A stretch of 23,616 bases of DNA, taken from the NCBI GenBank assembly GCA_049670505.1, contig JBATTK010000003.1:1-23616 (forward strand). Direction: 5' to 3'. The DNA is from JBATTK01 sp049670505. Its GTDB lineage: Bacteria > Bacteroidota > Bacteroidia > Flavobacteriales > Flavobacteriaceae. Position numbers and translations under genes: made by a program. Below, in pieces: positions 1-11,100 of the stretch. Position 1 is the first letter of the stretch. Each line of letters opens with the position of its first letter. The notes under the pieces were generated by a model. It saw only the letters and a program-made list of their open reading frames with translations, was not told the DNA's origin and did no database searches.

Positions 1-449
1 TTGGACCCCTCCATTGCCAATTTTGCCTGTTCCGTTGAACCATTGGATTCCATTAGACGAAACCTAACGATGTTCGAGCCCCCTGTGCCGTTCCCGTTTA
101 GTTTCATTTGACCTCCCAAAATGGTCAAGCCATCGGTCATCTCCAAGCTTCCGTCATTGGGATTCAATGTTACCGTACCCAAAAGTAAGGTCCAGCCATC
201 TATAATGGCCTGCAAACCTACCACATTCGCTATGGGAATCTCATCTGGCAATCCTTGGATATCCAAAGTGACGGTACCCCCGGACAATAGTTGAAAAATG
301 TAAGTGCCATCACCGTTGTCCGTGATACCCGTAACGGCGTCCTCCTCTTCAACATTTAAAAAACTATCGATCAGGTCAATGAACTGTGCTTCGGTAGGGT
401 AGTCGCCTGTCTCGAAGTATGTTTTTAATGTGTTGTTGTTCCTTTTCAT
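1..449 (-). CDS. tail fibre protein, N-terminal part (3' end beyond window)
   Basis: This is the 5' end of a second fibre gene; its remainder lies to the left of the window. It starts at an ATG (447-449), 22 bp after the stop of the 617-aa fibre gene, so it belongs to the same minus-strand unit. The ~149 visible residues begin MKRNNNTLKTYFETGDYP and match the first 149 residues of the neighbouring fibre. Differences seen by eye are residues 4-6 (NNN for DKI) and a V for I in the SFLN[I/V]EEED stretch. The opening TLKTYF-x-GDYPTEAQFIDLIDSF is of a type common at the N-terminus of Bacteroidota phage or tail-particle fibres and probably holds the part that docks on the baseplate (inference). The downstream receptor-binding part cannot be seen. 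Confidence 0.85.
   Translation of the reverse strand, partial: MKRNNNTLKTYFETGDYPTEAQFIDLIDSFLNVEEEDAVTGITDNGDGTYIFQLLSGGTVTLDIQGLPDEIPIANVVGLQAIIDGWTLLLGTVTLNPNDGSLEMTDGLTILGGQMKLNGNGTGGSNIVRFRLMESNGSTEQAKLAMEGS
1..449 (-). repeat. direct repeat, copy B (5' module of the second fibre gene)
   Basis: Counterpart of 1877-2325. Because it runs off the window, it cannot be seen whether the similarity stops after the N-terminal module, as in a fibre with a swapped tip, or covers the whole gene. Confidence 0.9.
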
Positions 450-471
450 GAATTTCTTGTTTTATTTTGGC

Positions 472-2325
472 TCAATTTGCTTCCAATGCTTTAATTCGCT
501 GTTCCAATTCTGCAATTTTACCTATCAATAAGTCAATGTATTTTACCTGCTTCATTCCTTCTTCATCCGTATATACCAATTCTGGGTTTTTCTTTTCAAC
601 TTCTTGGGCTATCACACCATAACGCTTATCTCCTTCTCTTTTCTTGAATTCAAATTCATAGAAACCGAAATCAAATGACTTTTTTATTGATACAACATTT
701 TTCTTTAAGCGTTCATCAGAGGAAAGAATGAAATTATCTGCATAAACGTTACCACCATAATAACCATGCCCATTTGATCCGTTCAAAAATATTCTTGCGT
801 TTCCATCTGAAGCAACATATAGACCCCACCCTGAAGGGTTAGTTCCTAAATCTGTTGAATTGAGAAAAGAAGCGGAGCCATTGGAGAATCCAATACCGTA
901 CATATTGCCGAGTGAAGTATCATTAGGAATATAACTAGACCCAATAACATATATCGGATTGCTTTGGTTAGCGTTAGCTCCGACAGTGTTGTACGAGCCT
1001 TCCAAATAACCACCAACATGGGAATTTCTTCTTATCCGTGCCCCCTGGTCAAAATATTGGTTCCCAACACTATCTACTCTAAATATAACATCGTCTCCAG
1101 CGTCCTGTATCTGAAATCCTCCTGATGTTCCTGAACCAGAACCACCAATCCTTATTCTTGCAATATTGTTGTTCCAGTTTAACCTAACACTTGCAGAAGA
1201 ATTATTAGGATTTTCCACAGCATAACCTGTGCGGTTTATCAGTTCTCCATTGTTGGTGATTCTTGCTACCAAGCTACCATCACCAGCTCCTTGTAGAAAT
1301 CGTGCTATATCACCCGCTCCTTGTTGTGTTATGTAAAATGTAGCAGTTCCAGAGCCCGAACTTCTTCTCGCCCATATATAACTATCCGTCCTTAGTCCTG
1401 CCCTTGCATAATTTCCACTGCTCAATCCGTCCAGCAAATCAGCATCCAACCCACTACCAGAACCATCATTTCCAGAATGCCAAACTTTCAACCAATTTGA
1501 CCATTGAGGAGAATTTGGAGAGTAGAAAGCTCTAAACCACATTTCTGGAGAACCATCATTATAAGTGTAGTATTGCTGTGTTACGCCCGCTGATTTTTGA
1601 ACAATCAAAGACCCCGCCCTCAAATCTGGCGGATAGTTCGATCCACTTGTCGCATCGGCATTTGCAGATTGATAATAAAACCCAGCCGTTTGATACGTAT
1701 TCAAATCTTGTCCGCCTGGCAGTTCCGATGCTGAGATTGGGAATAGATTTTGGTCATTACCTTGGTGCCATACCGATTGCGAAGTCGTTCCGTCATAGAA
1801 CCTAAAACCGTTTACGCCGCCGCCGCCCACAAGTTGTAGGCTTTGGAAAGTAACAGTGTTCTGCAAAAACAAATTGTTGGACCCCTCCATTGCCAATTTT
1901 GCCTGTTCCGTTGAACCATTGGATTCCATTAAACGAAACCTTACAATATTTGAGCCCCCCGTGCCGTTCCCGTTTAGTTTCATTTGACCTCCCAAAATGG
2001 TTAAACCATCGGTCATCTCCAGGCTTCCGTCATTGGGATTCAATGTTACCGTACCCAAAAGTAAGGTCCAGCCGTCTATAATGGCCTGCAAACCCACCAC
2101 ATTCGCTATGGGAATCTCATCCGGCAATCCTTGGATATCCAAAGTGACGGTACCCCCGGACAAGAGTTGAAAAATGTAAGTGCCATCACCGTTGTCCGTG
2201 ATACCCGTAACGGCGTCCTCTTCTTCAATATTCAAAAAACTATCGATCAGGTCAATGAATTGTGCCTCGGTTGGATAGTCACCGGTCTCGAAATAGGTTT
2301 TTAAAGTTATCTTATCTCTTTTCAT
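472..2325 (-). CDS. tail fibre with pyocin-knob-like domain and C-terminal peptidase S74 chaperone
   Basis: A 617-aa fibre protein, probably the receptor-binding fibre of a phage-tail-like particle. Residues ~1-150 are the conserved N-terminal module shared with the next gene. Residues ~200-288 resemble a pyocin-knob domain (DLNTYQTAGFYY, then WFRAFYSP...WSNWLKVWHSGNDG). Residues ~293-308 carry the LDADLLDG phage-fibre motif. The C-terminus is an intramolecular chaperone auto-processing domain (peptidase S74). It has SDERLK at 536-541, with S536 and K541 at the spacing of the Ser/Lys pair in phage endosialidases, then YGVIAQEVEKKNPELV and a terminal coiled coil (IAELEQRIKALEAN). In that family the domain drives trimerisation and then cuts itself off near the Ser. 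There is no signal peptide. AGGATA sits ~10 nt before the ATG. The distal part is clearly more A/T-rich than the first 150 codons. Confidence 0.9.
   Translation of the reverse strand: MKRDKITLKTYFETGDYPTEAQFIDLIDSFLNIEEEDAVTGITDNGDGTYIFQLLSGGTVTLDIQGLPDEIPIANVVGLQAIIDGWTLLLGTVTLNPNDGSLEMTDGLTILGGQMKLNGNGTGGSNIVRFRLMESNGSTEQAKLAMEGSNNLFLQNTVTFQSLQLVGGGGVNGFRFYDGTTSQSVWHQGNDQNLFPISASELPGGQDLNTYQTAGFYYQSANADATSGSNYPPDLRAGSLIVQKSAGVTQQYYTYNDGSPEMWFRAFYSPNSPQWSNWLKVWHSGNDGSGSGLDADLLDGLSSGNYARAGLRTDSYIWARRSSGSGTATFYITQQGAGDIARFLQGAGDGSLVARITNNGELINRTGYAVENPNNSSASVRLNWNNNIARIRIGGSGSGTSGGFQIQDAGDDVIFRVDSVGNQYFDQGARIRRNSHVGGYLEGSYNTVGANANQSNPIYVIGSSYIPNDTSLGNMYGIGFSNGSASFLNSTDLGTNPSGWGLYVASDGNARIFLNGSNGHGYYGGNVYADNFILSSDERLKKNVVSIKKSFDFGFYEFEFKKREGDKRYGVIAQEVEKKNPELVYTDEEGMKQVKYIDLLIGKIAELEQRIKALEAN
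1877..2325 (-). repeat. direct repeat, copy A (5' module of the 617-aa fibre gene)
   Basis: This stretch aligns without gaps to positions 1-449 at a constant offset of 1876. I count about 31 mismatches by eye, roughly 93% identity, with most mismatches at synonymous third positions. The repeat starts exactly at both start codons and runs at least to the window edge in copy B, so its true right-hand limit in the second gene is unknown. It records a tandem duplication of the fibre gene or its 5' module. Confidence 0.9.
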
Positions 2326-2362
2326 CTTTGTGTTATCCTAATTATTTGCCATTAAAAATTCT

Positions 2363-5300
2363 TCAATTGGTATTTGTGGGTATGGTTAATATCGGTGTCT
2401 CCGTACTTAATAACCCCGAACTATTTTCAACGGTTATTTTAAAGTGATGAAATATGTTTTCATCATTGTTGGAAGTATCCACTATCGGTAGTATTCCAGA
2501 CCCTAATGAGGTTAGTCCCAAAGGAACGGATATCGTAGTTTCGTTAGAAGTTACCTCATATATCTTGCTCCATTGCCCTGAAGAGTTCATTTTAAATACA
2601 TAATAAGTGGCATTATAGGCTGTTTTATCCCAAGAGAGCACCACATTCTCCAATGCATCCGATCCAGCATTAAGATCGCCTATATAACTAATTTGGGGAC
2701 TTATGGGACTCGCATTTTCTACTATCGCGGTAACTACTAATTTTGATGCCTCGGAGGGCATATATTCTGTTTTTATAATAGCATCATCATCTTTATCGGG
2801 ATATTCAATTTCCCTGGAAACAGCTATACGATAATAAAGTGCATCCCCAAAAGGCACCTCGGCCAAACCTTCAAAGTCATCTGTAATCCCCCATATGTTC
2901 TCATTTAACACATCTAAGGTTTCCAGATCGATTTCTTTGACCAACTGCATTGTTCTAATAGATAAAGCTTCGTTTGGACTTAGTGCCCTATACAAGGAAA
3001 GCTTTTTTATGTTTTCTACTTTTGGATAAGCATTTATTTTCATTTCAATCTGAGGTGGAATACCAAGCAAGGGGTTTTCCAGGATAGGTACAACCTGCCT
3101 GATTGCCGGTTGTTTCGGGGGATTCGTATGTATCAATTTTATAGGCCCCAAAATAGAACTGGAATCACTCATTTGCAAGGTATTGCTAAGTTCCTTTACC
3201 GAATAGAAATACAGGTTGTTGGAAGTACCGTCCAATGTAAAATCTGTAAACTGTACCGTATTGGCAGTTGTCCTTTTAGCCATTGGAGCAATATCAAATT
3301 CAGGATCTGTCGGTGACAGGACTGCGCCATTGCGATCTCTGACCGTCTGCTTTTTTGGTATCGGTTCATAGTCTCCCCCGTTGATATATTCATAGAGCAA
3401 GGGAACCTCGGTCAAGGGCACAAAAACCTGGAGTATGGCTTCCTTTATTGTATCCGTCATATTTCCGGGGTCAATGCTCCCAGGTGTTTCACTGGCTTCG
3501 AACAAGGCAGGATTGTCCGGATTGGGTAATCGATAACCCTCGACGGTTTCCGGATAGATGCCAAAAAGTCCGTCCGTTTGAAAAGAATTTGTGGGATAAT
3601 CATAATCAAAACTTAAGAGATTCTGCCATCGGTTTGCCAAAAAGGATGGATCCGATTCCGCAATGGCCTGTTTTATAGTGGCAACGGTGTTGCCTGTATA
3701 GATGGCGTTAAGAATTGCATCATCATCGGCCCTATAATACAATATTCCATGGGGGGTATGGTCAAATTGCGTGGTTAGCGTATAGGTCGCTTTTCCAAAG
3801 TTATCCGGTCTGGTGGCATACAGGGCTCCTACGGGTAATTGGGGTATAAGAGGTGCGATTACCTCTTGGGCGTACAGCACAGTAGGTACTGCGATTCTTG
3901 AAGAATAGGATTTGGTGATATTCGTACTTCTAAAACCGAAGCAAGAATATTTGATACCTTCTCCCGTTTCAGGAAGGATTCGGTCTTCGGAAATTCCCGC
4001 TATACTATCAGCATACAGATAGATGCGATAGCCCGGATAAAAATTCACTTGGACCGTGCTTCCTGTTTGAATTTCATCATAAGAAGCATCCGAACTAAAA
4101 CCGATATCCGTAAAGTAAACGATCAGGGCACTACCGGTTCCCATATTTTCGATTTTGAATACTTCGAGATTTCTTCTTTCCCCATTGGGATTTCCTTCCG
4201 TATGTACCCTCACAATACCTCTATACCATTGCGCGGGGTTTGCGCCTGAACTTTGGGGATGATCGGCCAGCATAGCTGTACTAAAAGTAGCCTTATATTG
4301 GCCTTTATGGATTTCGGTTAATACTGTAGTTTCTCCTGTTTCCTGATCATAAGAGACCGTTTCTGCCTGAAGTACTTTTTCGATATTGGCAGTATCCCAT
4401 ATTCCCCTGGTCTTTTGCAGATATTCCTCTACCTGTCCATCTGGGTCCAATTGGGTAATCACTTCCCTATGTATCCCCCAGTTGTCCCCGATCTGTACCT
4501 TCAATGGGTGCGGATTAGGTGTGCCCCAGCTACTTGTATTCTGCAAATTCTCAACGGCAAGGAACATTCCATCCGCCTTGATTTGAGGAGCTATGAGTTC
4601 TTCCGACGGATTAGGGGCATCCGTGTTCTGTAGTTTGTCCGAAACCTGTTTTTTGTATACCGTAAAAGTGGGCGTATTCTCGTTACCGGATACCTCGTGA
4701 ATGATGAACTCGTTTTCCTCTAGCACGAGTACACCTCCGACAAAATTGGCCATTTGACCTGTAGTAATGGTTGGAGAAATACTTAGGCCTGTGCTGTCCA
4801 AAGTATAGGAACCCGTAGTGATCACGGATAGTATTTCGTTGGTGGGATGATCGCTAACATTGGTAGCTTTACCGGTTGCGTTCAATGGCATAGCGTCCCT
4901 AAAATAAATCTCGATTTCATCGGCAAATATTTCCTGATCATCCGGAAAGATGGCGTTGGGATCCAAGGGATCTGTAGCCCCATTCAATGTTCGCTCCGTT
5001 ACTTTATAGGATAATAATTCCTGTTCGGTATGGAAATTGAACATCAGTCGCACCAAAGTCTTATCGGTTCCCGTGATACTGGAAAGTAATTGCTGTTCGT
5101 TTGCCGTGGTCAACAACAACGGACTTTCTTCAATGACCAACAATGCACTCCGGTCAGATGGGGGCTTTAAGATGTTGGCAGGTTCTATGGTAGTTGTAAG
5201 GGTATACTCTTGTGTGCTTCTATTTATTCTTGAAAACCAATTGATCCCATAGGAGCTGTATACATGTTCCCCACTTTCTGTTTCGCGGTGCACAAAAAGG

Positions 5301-8125
5301 GGAGTGCCCTCATCGGGAATGGGCAAGGCTAAGGTTTCGTTATAAGGAGTCTGCCCCTGAGGTGCGGCGTTTACATAATCTGAAGTATTGGGCAATTCAG
5401 GTCTTCGCCAATCAGCCTCTCCTGTTTTTTTGTATTCGATGCCCCCTAGAACAGGGAATGTTTCTAGCGCAAGGTTAAACTCGGTGTTTGAATTATAGAA
5501 ACCATTATCGTGCGACAAATCCTGGGGCTCTTCGGCATAAAGTGTAATAAAGCGGGATTTCCCGTCCAAGGTATATCCATCTGCATCCGTAAGTGATTCT
5601 GAGTTTTCTCCAATTCCGTTGGTCAGGAAAACTCCGGGGACGGGGGGCTTTAAATCCAACGCTACCGGTAGTTTCTCATCGTTCCTGGAAGTTGGAACGG
5701 TAATATAACGGTGTTCGATATTCTGGGTTGCTAATTGTCCATCTACCAAACTAACGGCCGTCCTATACACCGCCATATAGACAAAAGCATCGGAATTTTG
5801 AATTTCGGTATCGATATCCAAGTGTCCCAACCCCAACATTCTAGCCACGTGAAAATCCATTGAGGCCTGTTGTAACAATAGGAGATTGGATAGTTGAAAG
5901 GTGTTCTCTTCAGTTGTAGCACCATCCGGAAGTACATCCTCAAAAGCAAATGTTTCCAGGGCCGTGGGATTGTCCTCCGCATCGCTTAATGCAATATAAT
6001 CCTGAACGGTTTGTTTGATACTACTTAAGGTACTTGGATTCTGTTGATTCCATTTATCCTTATAATTTTGAATTTTAACCAGGGCATCATCATTGTATCT
6101 TGGCCAGGTGGCATCTACCGTTCCGGCAGTAGGTTCCAATCGGTCAAAGACCTCAGTATCCGTTTCCGATAGCGCAAACTGACCCAATTCCGTCCAACCC
6201 GTGCCATTTTCTATGGTATCGGACAATACGCTATACAATTCTATATCAACAGCGGTCACCTGACAATTGGTGGGCCTAAACCGAAATCCTTTTCCATTTT
6301 CCGTCACCATTCGGGCATTGGAAAGAGCCGTACCCATAAAGGTCTTCCGAGCCGTAATCCGCTTTTCACTTGTACCGGTCCCTTCCACCGAAAGAATTTC
6401 CGTTTCCACTTTGGCTGAAGATGCGGTAGAACTGGATGTAAATCCTAGAGCGAAAAACAAGTCCGAGGCCGTTTGCAATTCAAGGATTTCGGTGCCGTAG
6501 TTCTGTATAAACTGTGTTGCTTGCGTAAGTGGATCATAAGTTCCACGTACGGTGGCATATTTGATTTTATTTCGAAAGTATAGGTAGAAAGCTTTACCAT
6601 CGCTTTGGTAAATCCAAAGCGCATTTCTATTTTCTACGGCCTTCGGGGGTTGCGAAAAATCTATGGAAGTAATTGTAGTCGTATAAGGTGCCCGATAAAC
6701 AATTACAAAATCGTTGGGTTTGTTATAGTTGACCGTACCGCTTGCCAAATTGCCTTTGGGCAGGTGATTGATCAAATCTTTCTTTAACAACCAGCGTAAA
6801 TGGATTCCTGATGTACTGCCATCCGAACCTGTTGAACCAGCGGCTTGGAGATAAAGATTAGAAGACTGAGTTATTGTTCCACCCTCTGGATCAAAGGGGA
6901 TATCTTGACAGATAAGAGTGATATCGAATAAACCTAAATCGTTTAATTGATAATTTGGAGTCGTAGTAGTCAGACTAAAATTATCGACGAAGAACGTATG
7001 ATTTTCCTTTGTAAGAGATAAATCCTGAGTAATTCCAGTTTCTGTTTCAACGTCAATACACTTTGAAATCAGTTCAATATTAGTTTTAATTATCGAATCA
7101 CGGTCCCAATTTCTACCGGTCATATGGGTAGTAAAAATTAGAAATTTATTAAAGGCTTTAAAACGAGGAGTCCAAATTGGCAAGCTCTTTAATCTCTTCA
7201 CCCAACGAAGACTTAGGCTACTGCTGAATTTATATATCAGAGTATCATCACCTGTATCAAATGGAGAAGAATAATACAGATACAATTCACCAAAGGCCTC
7301 AAAAATTTCATTAGTAGTAGATGAACCGCTATCACCTACATTTTCTACATGGATACATTTATCAACCTCAAGACTGTTGTTTAAATCCAATGTAGTTAGT
7401 ATTCGTTTGGCATCACTTACAGTTCCTGAAAGAGCTAATTTATTTCCAATCCGAGTTATGAATGGTGTTCCTAGGCCAGCATTGTTGGGTTCAACAGTTC
7501 TATACTTGTAACCCGAGACTATGTTCAGGGAATTATCGAGCACTAATATTCCAGCAATAAATCCTGGCAAAAAAATGGAATTATACAAATAAACCTGATT
7601 ATTGTATACTTCAATATCCCTAACCGAAAAAAAACTTGAGGTATTGCTCCTTATTTGTTTGCTGGTTATTAGATTGCCATTTTCATCAATAGTAAAAACT
7701 ACAGTATCTGCATTGATAACATACCTGTCATTAGACAACTTCTTTATAACCGTATTATCTTGAGTAATATTATTAACTATAATATCAGTATGTTTTCTTC
7801 GCCATAAAACATTTCCAGCAACATCCATTTTGACGATAAGTAGCTTCAAGGAGGAGTCATCTGCTTCTCGGAGAGATGCCAGAAAAATTACTTCATCGTT
7901 ACCAGAGAGACTTGATGTAAGATTAAAAAAGAACCCCTCACCTAAGATTTCTTTTCCCCAAACGAGGTTAAAATTAATGTCGGTTTTAAAAAGAGTTAAT
8001 TTTTTTGTGCTGGTATTTAAATTGTAGTTTGGTATCCAAAACAGAAAATCTCCTGCTCTTCCTACGCATTTAAAAGGCTTACTAGCATTAAAATTAACAT
8101 CCTTTATAAAAAACTCATTCTCCAT
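2363..8125 (-). CDS. giant modular beta-rich protein (propeller-like N-terminus, Fn3-like C-terminus)
   Basis: A 1920-aa protein with no signal peptide, no membrane segment and no T9SS-type sorting tail that I can see, so it is not obviously exported by Sec. Residues ~1-410 look like a beta-propeller: repeated strands of the kind LLIVKMDVAGNVLWRRKH and TVVFTIDENGNLI, each with a turn Asp/Asn-Gly. After a Gly/Ser-rich linker (GSTGSDGSTSG) comes a GIHLRWLLKKDLINHLPKG stretch, then a long beta-rich body. The last ~250 residues contain Fn3/Ig-like units, for example LSLYRALSPNEAL and, at ~1805-1920, VVLSWDKTAYNATYYVFK. I do not recognise a catalytic motif. It starts 14 bp after the 2025-aa gene with AAAGGA before the ATG. 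Its position between the other giant protein and the fibre suggests a structural, spike-associated or cargo role in a particle (inference). The propeller part is strikingly A/T-rich compared with the rest. Confidence 0.8.
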   Translation of the reverse strand: MENEFFIKDVNFNASKPFKCVGRAGDFLFWIPNYNLNTSTKKLTLFKTDINFNLVWGKEILGEGFFFNLTSSLSGNDEVIFLASLREADDSSLKLLIVKMDVAGNVLWRRKHTDIIVNNITQDNTVIKKLSNDRYVINADTVVFTIDENGNLITSKQIRSNTSSFFSVRDIEVYNNQVYLYNSIFLPGFIAGILVLDNSLNIVSGYKYRTVEPNNAGLGTPFITRIGNKLALSGTVSDAKRILTTLDLNNSLEVDKCIHVENVGDSGSSTTNEIFEAFGELYLYYSSPFDTGDDTLIYKFSSSLSLRWVKRLKSLPIWTPRFKAFNKFLIFTTHMTGRNWDRDSIIKTNIELISKCIDVETETGITQDLSLTKENHTFFVDNFSLTTTTPNYQLNDLGLFDITLICQDIPFDPEGGTITQSSNLYLQAAGSTGSDGSTSGIHLRWLLKKDLINHLPKGNLASGTVNYNKPNDFVIVYRAPYTTTITSIDFSQPPKAVENRNALWIYQSDGKAFYLYFRNKIKYATVRGTYDPLTQATQFIQNYGTEILELQTASDLFFALGFTSSSTASSAKVETEILSVEGTGTSEKRITARKTFMGTALSNARMVTENGKGFRFRPTNCQVTAVDIELYSVLSDTIENGTGWTELGQFALSETDTEVFDRLEPTAGTVDATWPRYNDDALVKIQNYKDKWNQQNPSTLSSIKQTVQDYIALSDAEDNPTALETFAFEDVLPDGATTEENTFQLSNLLLLQQASMDFHVARMLGLGHLDIDTEIQNSDAFVYMAVYRTAVSLVDGQLATQNIEHRYITVPTSRNDEKLPVALDLKPPVPGVFLTNGIGENSESLTDADGYTLDGKSRFITLYAEEPQDLSHDNGFYNSNTEFNLALETFPVLGGIEYKKTGEADWRRPELPNTSDYVNAAPQGQTPYNETLALPIPDEGTPLFVHRETESGEHVYSSYGINWFSRINRSTQEYTLTTTIEPANILKPPSDRSALLVIEESPLLLTTANEQQLLSSITGTDKTLVRLMFNFHTEQELLSYKVTERTLNGATDPLDPNAIFPDDQEIFADEIEIYFRDAMPLNATGKATNVSDHPTNEILSVITTGSYTLDSTGLSISPTITTGQMANFVGGVLVLEENEFIIHEVSGNENTPTFTVYKKQVSDKLQNTDAPNPSEELIAPQIKADGMFLAVENLQNTSSWGTPNPHPLKVQIGDNWGIHREVITQLDPDGQVEEYLQKTRGIWDTANIEKVLQAETVSYDQETGETTVLTEIHKGQYKATFSTAMLADHPQSSGANPAQWYRGIVRVHTEGNPNGERRNLEVFKIENMGTGSALIVYFTDIGFSSDASYDEIQTGSTVQVNFYPGYRIYLYADSIAGISEDRILPETGEGIKYSCFGFRSTNITKSYSSRIAVPTVLYAQEVIAPLIPQLPVGALYATRPDNFGKATYTLTTQFDHTPHGILYYRADDDAILNAIYTGNTVATIKQAIAESDPSFLANRWQNLLSFDYDYPTNSFQTDGLFGIYPETVEGYRLPNPDNPALFEASETPGSIDPGNMTDTIKEAILQVFVPLTEVPLLYEYINGGDYEPIPKKQTVRDRNGAVLSPTDPEFDIAPMAKRTTANTVQFTDFTLDGTSNNLYFYSVKELSNTLQMSDSSSILGPIKLIHTNPPKQPAIRQVVPILENPLLGIPPQIEMKINAYPKVENIKKLSLYRALSPNEALSIRTMQLVKEIDLETLDVLNENIWGITDDFEGLAEVPFGDALYYRIAVSREIEYPDKDDDAIIKTEYMPSEASKLVVTAIVENASPISPQISYIGDLNAGSDALENVVLSWDKTAYNATYYVFKMNSSGQWSKIYEVTSNETTISVPLGLTSLGSGILPIVDTSNNDENIFHHFKITVENSSGLLSTETPILTIPTNTN

Positions 8126-8139
8126 AGCACTACAATCCT

Positions 8140-11100
8140 TTATGAGTTAATATTTAAATTTTCCACCAACACCGTATCCTCTACAACGTAGGTACTTCCG
8201 TTCCACAACAGGTATTGGAATTGAATCCGCAGTGCTGTATTTGTAATCTTCTTGTTATTACGCATAATGAGTACCTCGGCCCTATCCTTGGAATGTAAAA
8301 TCTTATAATTACCATCGGCATCGTTATTGGCATTGTTCAATACCTGTAAACCGGTCTCCATATCGGCTTCCAAAATTTTTGGATCGTTAAACGGTTCGGG
8401 ATTACGAATCCAAAGTGCAATGGTATCCCCGGTATTCTGATCCACCACGGCGTTGAATTCTGTAGTTTCGGCCACAGGTAGGGGTGACATTCCCCAAAGT
8501 CCTTCAACGACACGATCAAAACGGTCTGCAAAACGTACTTTTAATGCCTGATCGGTGGCATCTGGAGCACTAGCTGCGTCGATAATGTTTAAAGTGGTAT
8601 CAATATCTGCCGCAGAAAGTGATATAGGAACCCTGAAAATAGCTTCCTTGGTATTTCCATCGCCATCATCTAATAAATAGCTATTTATCTGTGCCGTAAA
8701 ATTGGCATAACGTGAAGTTTTAAACACATAGTTATGCACTTCGGTCACTGTTCCCTGATGTACATTGTTTACTAAAGCCGTATACAATTTTTGCGGCTTC
8801 AGGTTCGTCAATTTTACAGTGCGCTTTTTTGTCTTGGGTTTTATGGGCTCCCCACCGGTGGTCACACAGGTGGTTGAGGAACCGACCATATTGTTCCAAA
8901 ATTTTAGATGTTCGGGCACTAGGGGATCTATGTCGTCTTCCCATAGTTCCTCGGTATTGGGTATGGTGGTCTCATCAAAATCTACAGGTAATGGATACGG
9001 AATTATCGTATCGTTTACGGGGTCTTTGATCAACACCTTCATTTCCGAAACAATTTCAGTGAAACCATTTTTGGCCTCCCAGATATTGAACATATGGTAG
9101 GTCTGTGGGCGTACAAAGAACAATTGTAACTTGGCCTGCTCATTGGCATAAAAGAGGGGTTTGGATGCCAACAGGTTTCCATCTGCATTCGGATAAGAGC
9201 GGTTGTAGTCTATGTAGTCGTTCAAATTGGCCAATGGAAAGCGTTCCGGTGCAATTAAATTACCATTAGTATCCCTGTTGGTTTCTCCGGTGTTTGGATT
9301 AAGACCATAGGTAACTCCGTTGGCATTATGGAAGTGACCAATGGGCCCTACAGTACGGAAACCGTAATAGTAATGATAATCAGAGGAATTTCCGCCTTCA
9401 TTGTTGTCCACCGAATCCCTTAGCGTTAAATGCATATAATATTTAGTGTCCGGTCTCCAAATAGGAGCAATTACTTTGGACACACTTTGTTCCGCCAATT
9501 CAAAATCTGCTTGAATAGCGGGTTGGGACGGAATCTTTAAATTAAATTCATAGTCCACCTCCGAAAGCCAACACACTTCGTGTAACATTGTGGTACAACC
9601 GGTATATTCGTCCAGACCATCAACTATTATATCAGAAATGCCCACACGAAATGAAGACCCGATCTCCATCTGACCGATACCACCGGTTAACTGACCAATA
9701 AGGGCATTAGCTGCACATCCTGTTTCTATTAAACTAATGATTTCTTGTTGTATCTCGGCTTCTTGACCAGCATCGCTGGAACCAATCAATTCAACCTCTC
9801 CACCACCATTATTGGCAAAATCTTCAAAGGCCTGGTTGTTTATAAGCTCTAATTGGGTGTTTAAGGCATTGATCCGTTCCAAATCCAGAAAATCGGGCTG
9901 AACAATGATTCTGCTAATACTCTGATCGGGATTTTCATATTCCACTTCTTGCGCCAAATCCGCTCGGGATTTGTAAACTTCCGCTACAAGTTCATGTTGT
10001 ATTTCTAAAGAGGCATCATTGATTGCCGATTTATAGAAATAAAGCGTAACCCCTTCCCCGGTAGTGGTTAATTTGAGCCTGATGAGCTTCGAAGGATTGG
10101 GTAAACGAATTTCAACCGACATAAAGTTGAAGACTTTTAAAGACTTCGCAAACCCAAAGGAATTTGTATCGTCCACCACCGTAGCGGTATATTCCTCGCC
10201 CAAATTTTCAACAAAAATGGGGCCTCTTACCCAAAAGGCTACGCGACCTGTCGTATAAAAATTTTCTACGTCATCCAAGGAGACAACTTCACCAATATCC
10301 GCTAAATAATTGGTATCCAAAGGCTTTTTGAGCCAGTTGGCACATTCGAGTTCCAAAGCGATAGTTTCACAAAACAATGATGTCGCGGTAATACCCAATT
10401 GTTCCGGCACATACCATCCCGGTTCCCCTAATTGGGTGAACGAAAAGGGAGAATTACCCAATACCCTAAGGGCATTGTACTCCTTGCTAGGTTTTTGCCA
10501 GTGGCCTATTTTCAAATTACTTGTGTTCACTCCACTGTCCACTGCATCGGGCAAGAGCGCCTCATACGGATTATAATCAACCCAATTACTACCGTTCCAT
10601 GCCTTAATTTCTATGTCTTCAATAGAATAGGAATGTTTTACTTGCCGTACTTCTTTTCCACGAATCGTTTTTTGAGGCGGAATCAATTCAATATTTCTGA
10701 CCGGTGGATTGTTTACACCCCCTATTTTGGAATTTACCGGGTTCGGATCCAATGCCTTAGAAAACTTGATATCTATATAGGTATCTAGTGGAAGTATAGC
10801 ACTGTTTATACCATTATTATTTTCGGAAGGGACATAACCGGCATCCGTAATATTAGAGTTCAATTGTTTGATATCAAAGGCGTCCCCCGTGAGCATATGT
10901 ACCCCTTTGGCCAATTCCAAAGGAGCGTAAATTCCAGCATTGGGTAGGGGTGGTATAGGCGTTCGATCCACTACTCGGGATTTCTCCCATTTAAGCTCCA
11001 CCTTGCCGCAGAACCTGATTTTGAAAAAGGCTATTCTTACTTTTACACAAAGTCTAAACTTCCCGTAGATTAAAAATGGTTTAGCAGCCTCGGCTCCTAG

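Noticed and set aside
8765..9100. Plus-strand open frame of 111 codons
   Set aside because: It lies wholly opposite the 2025-aa gene, has no protein-like pattern of its own and is explained as a shadow of the coding strand.
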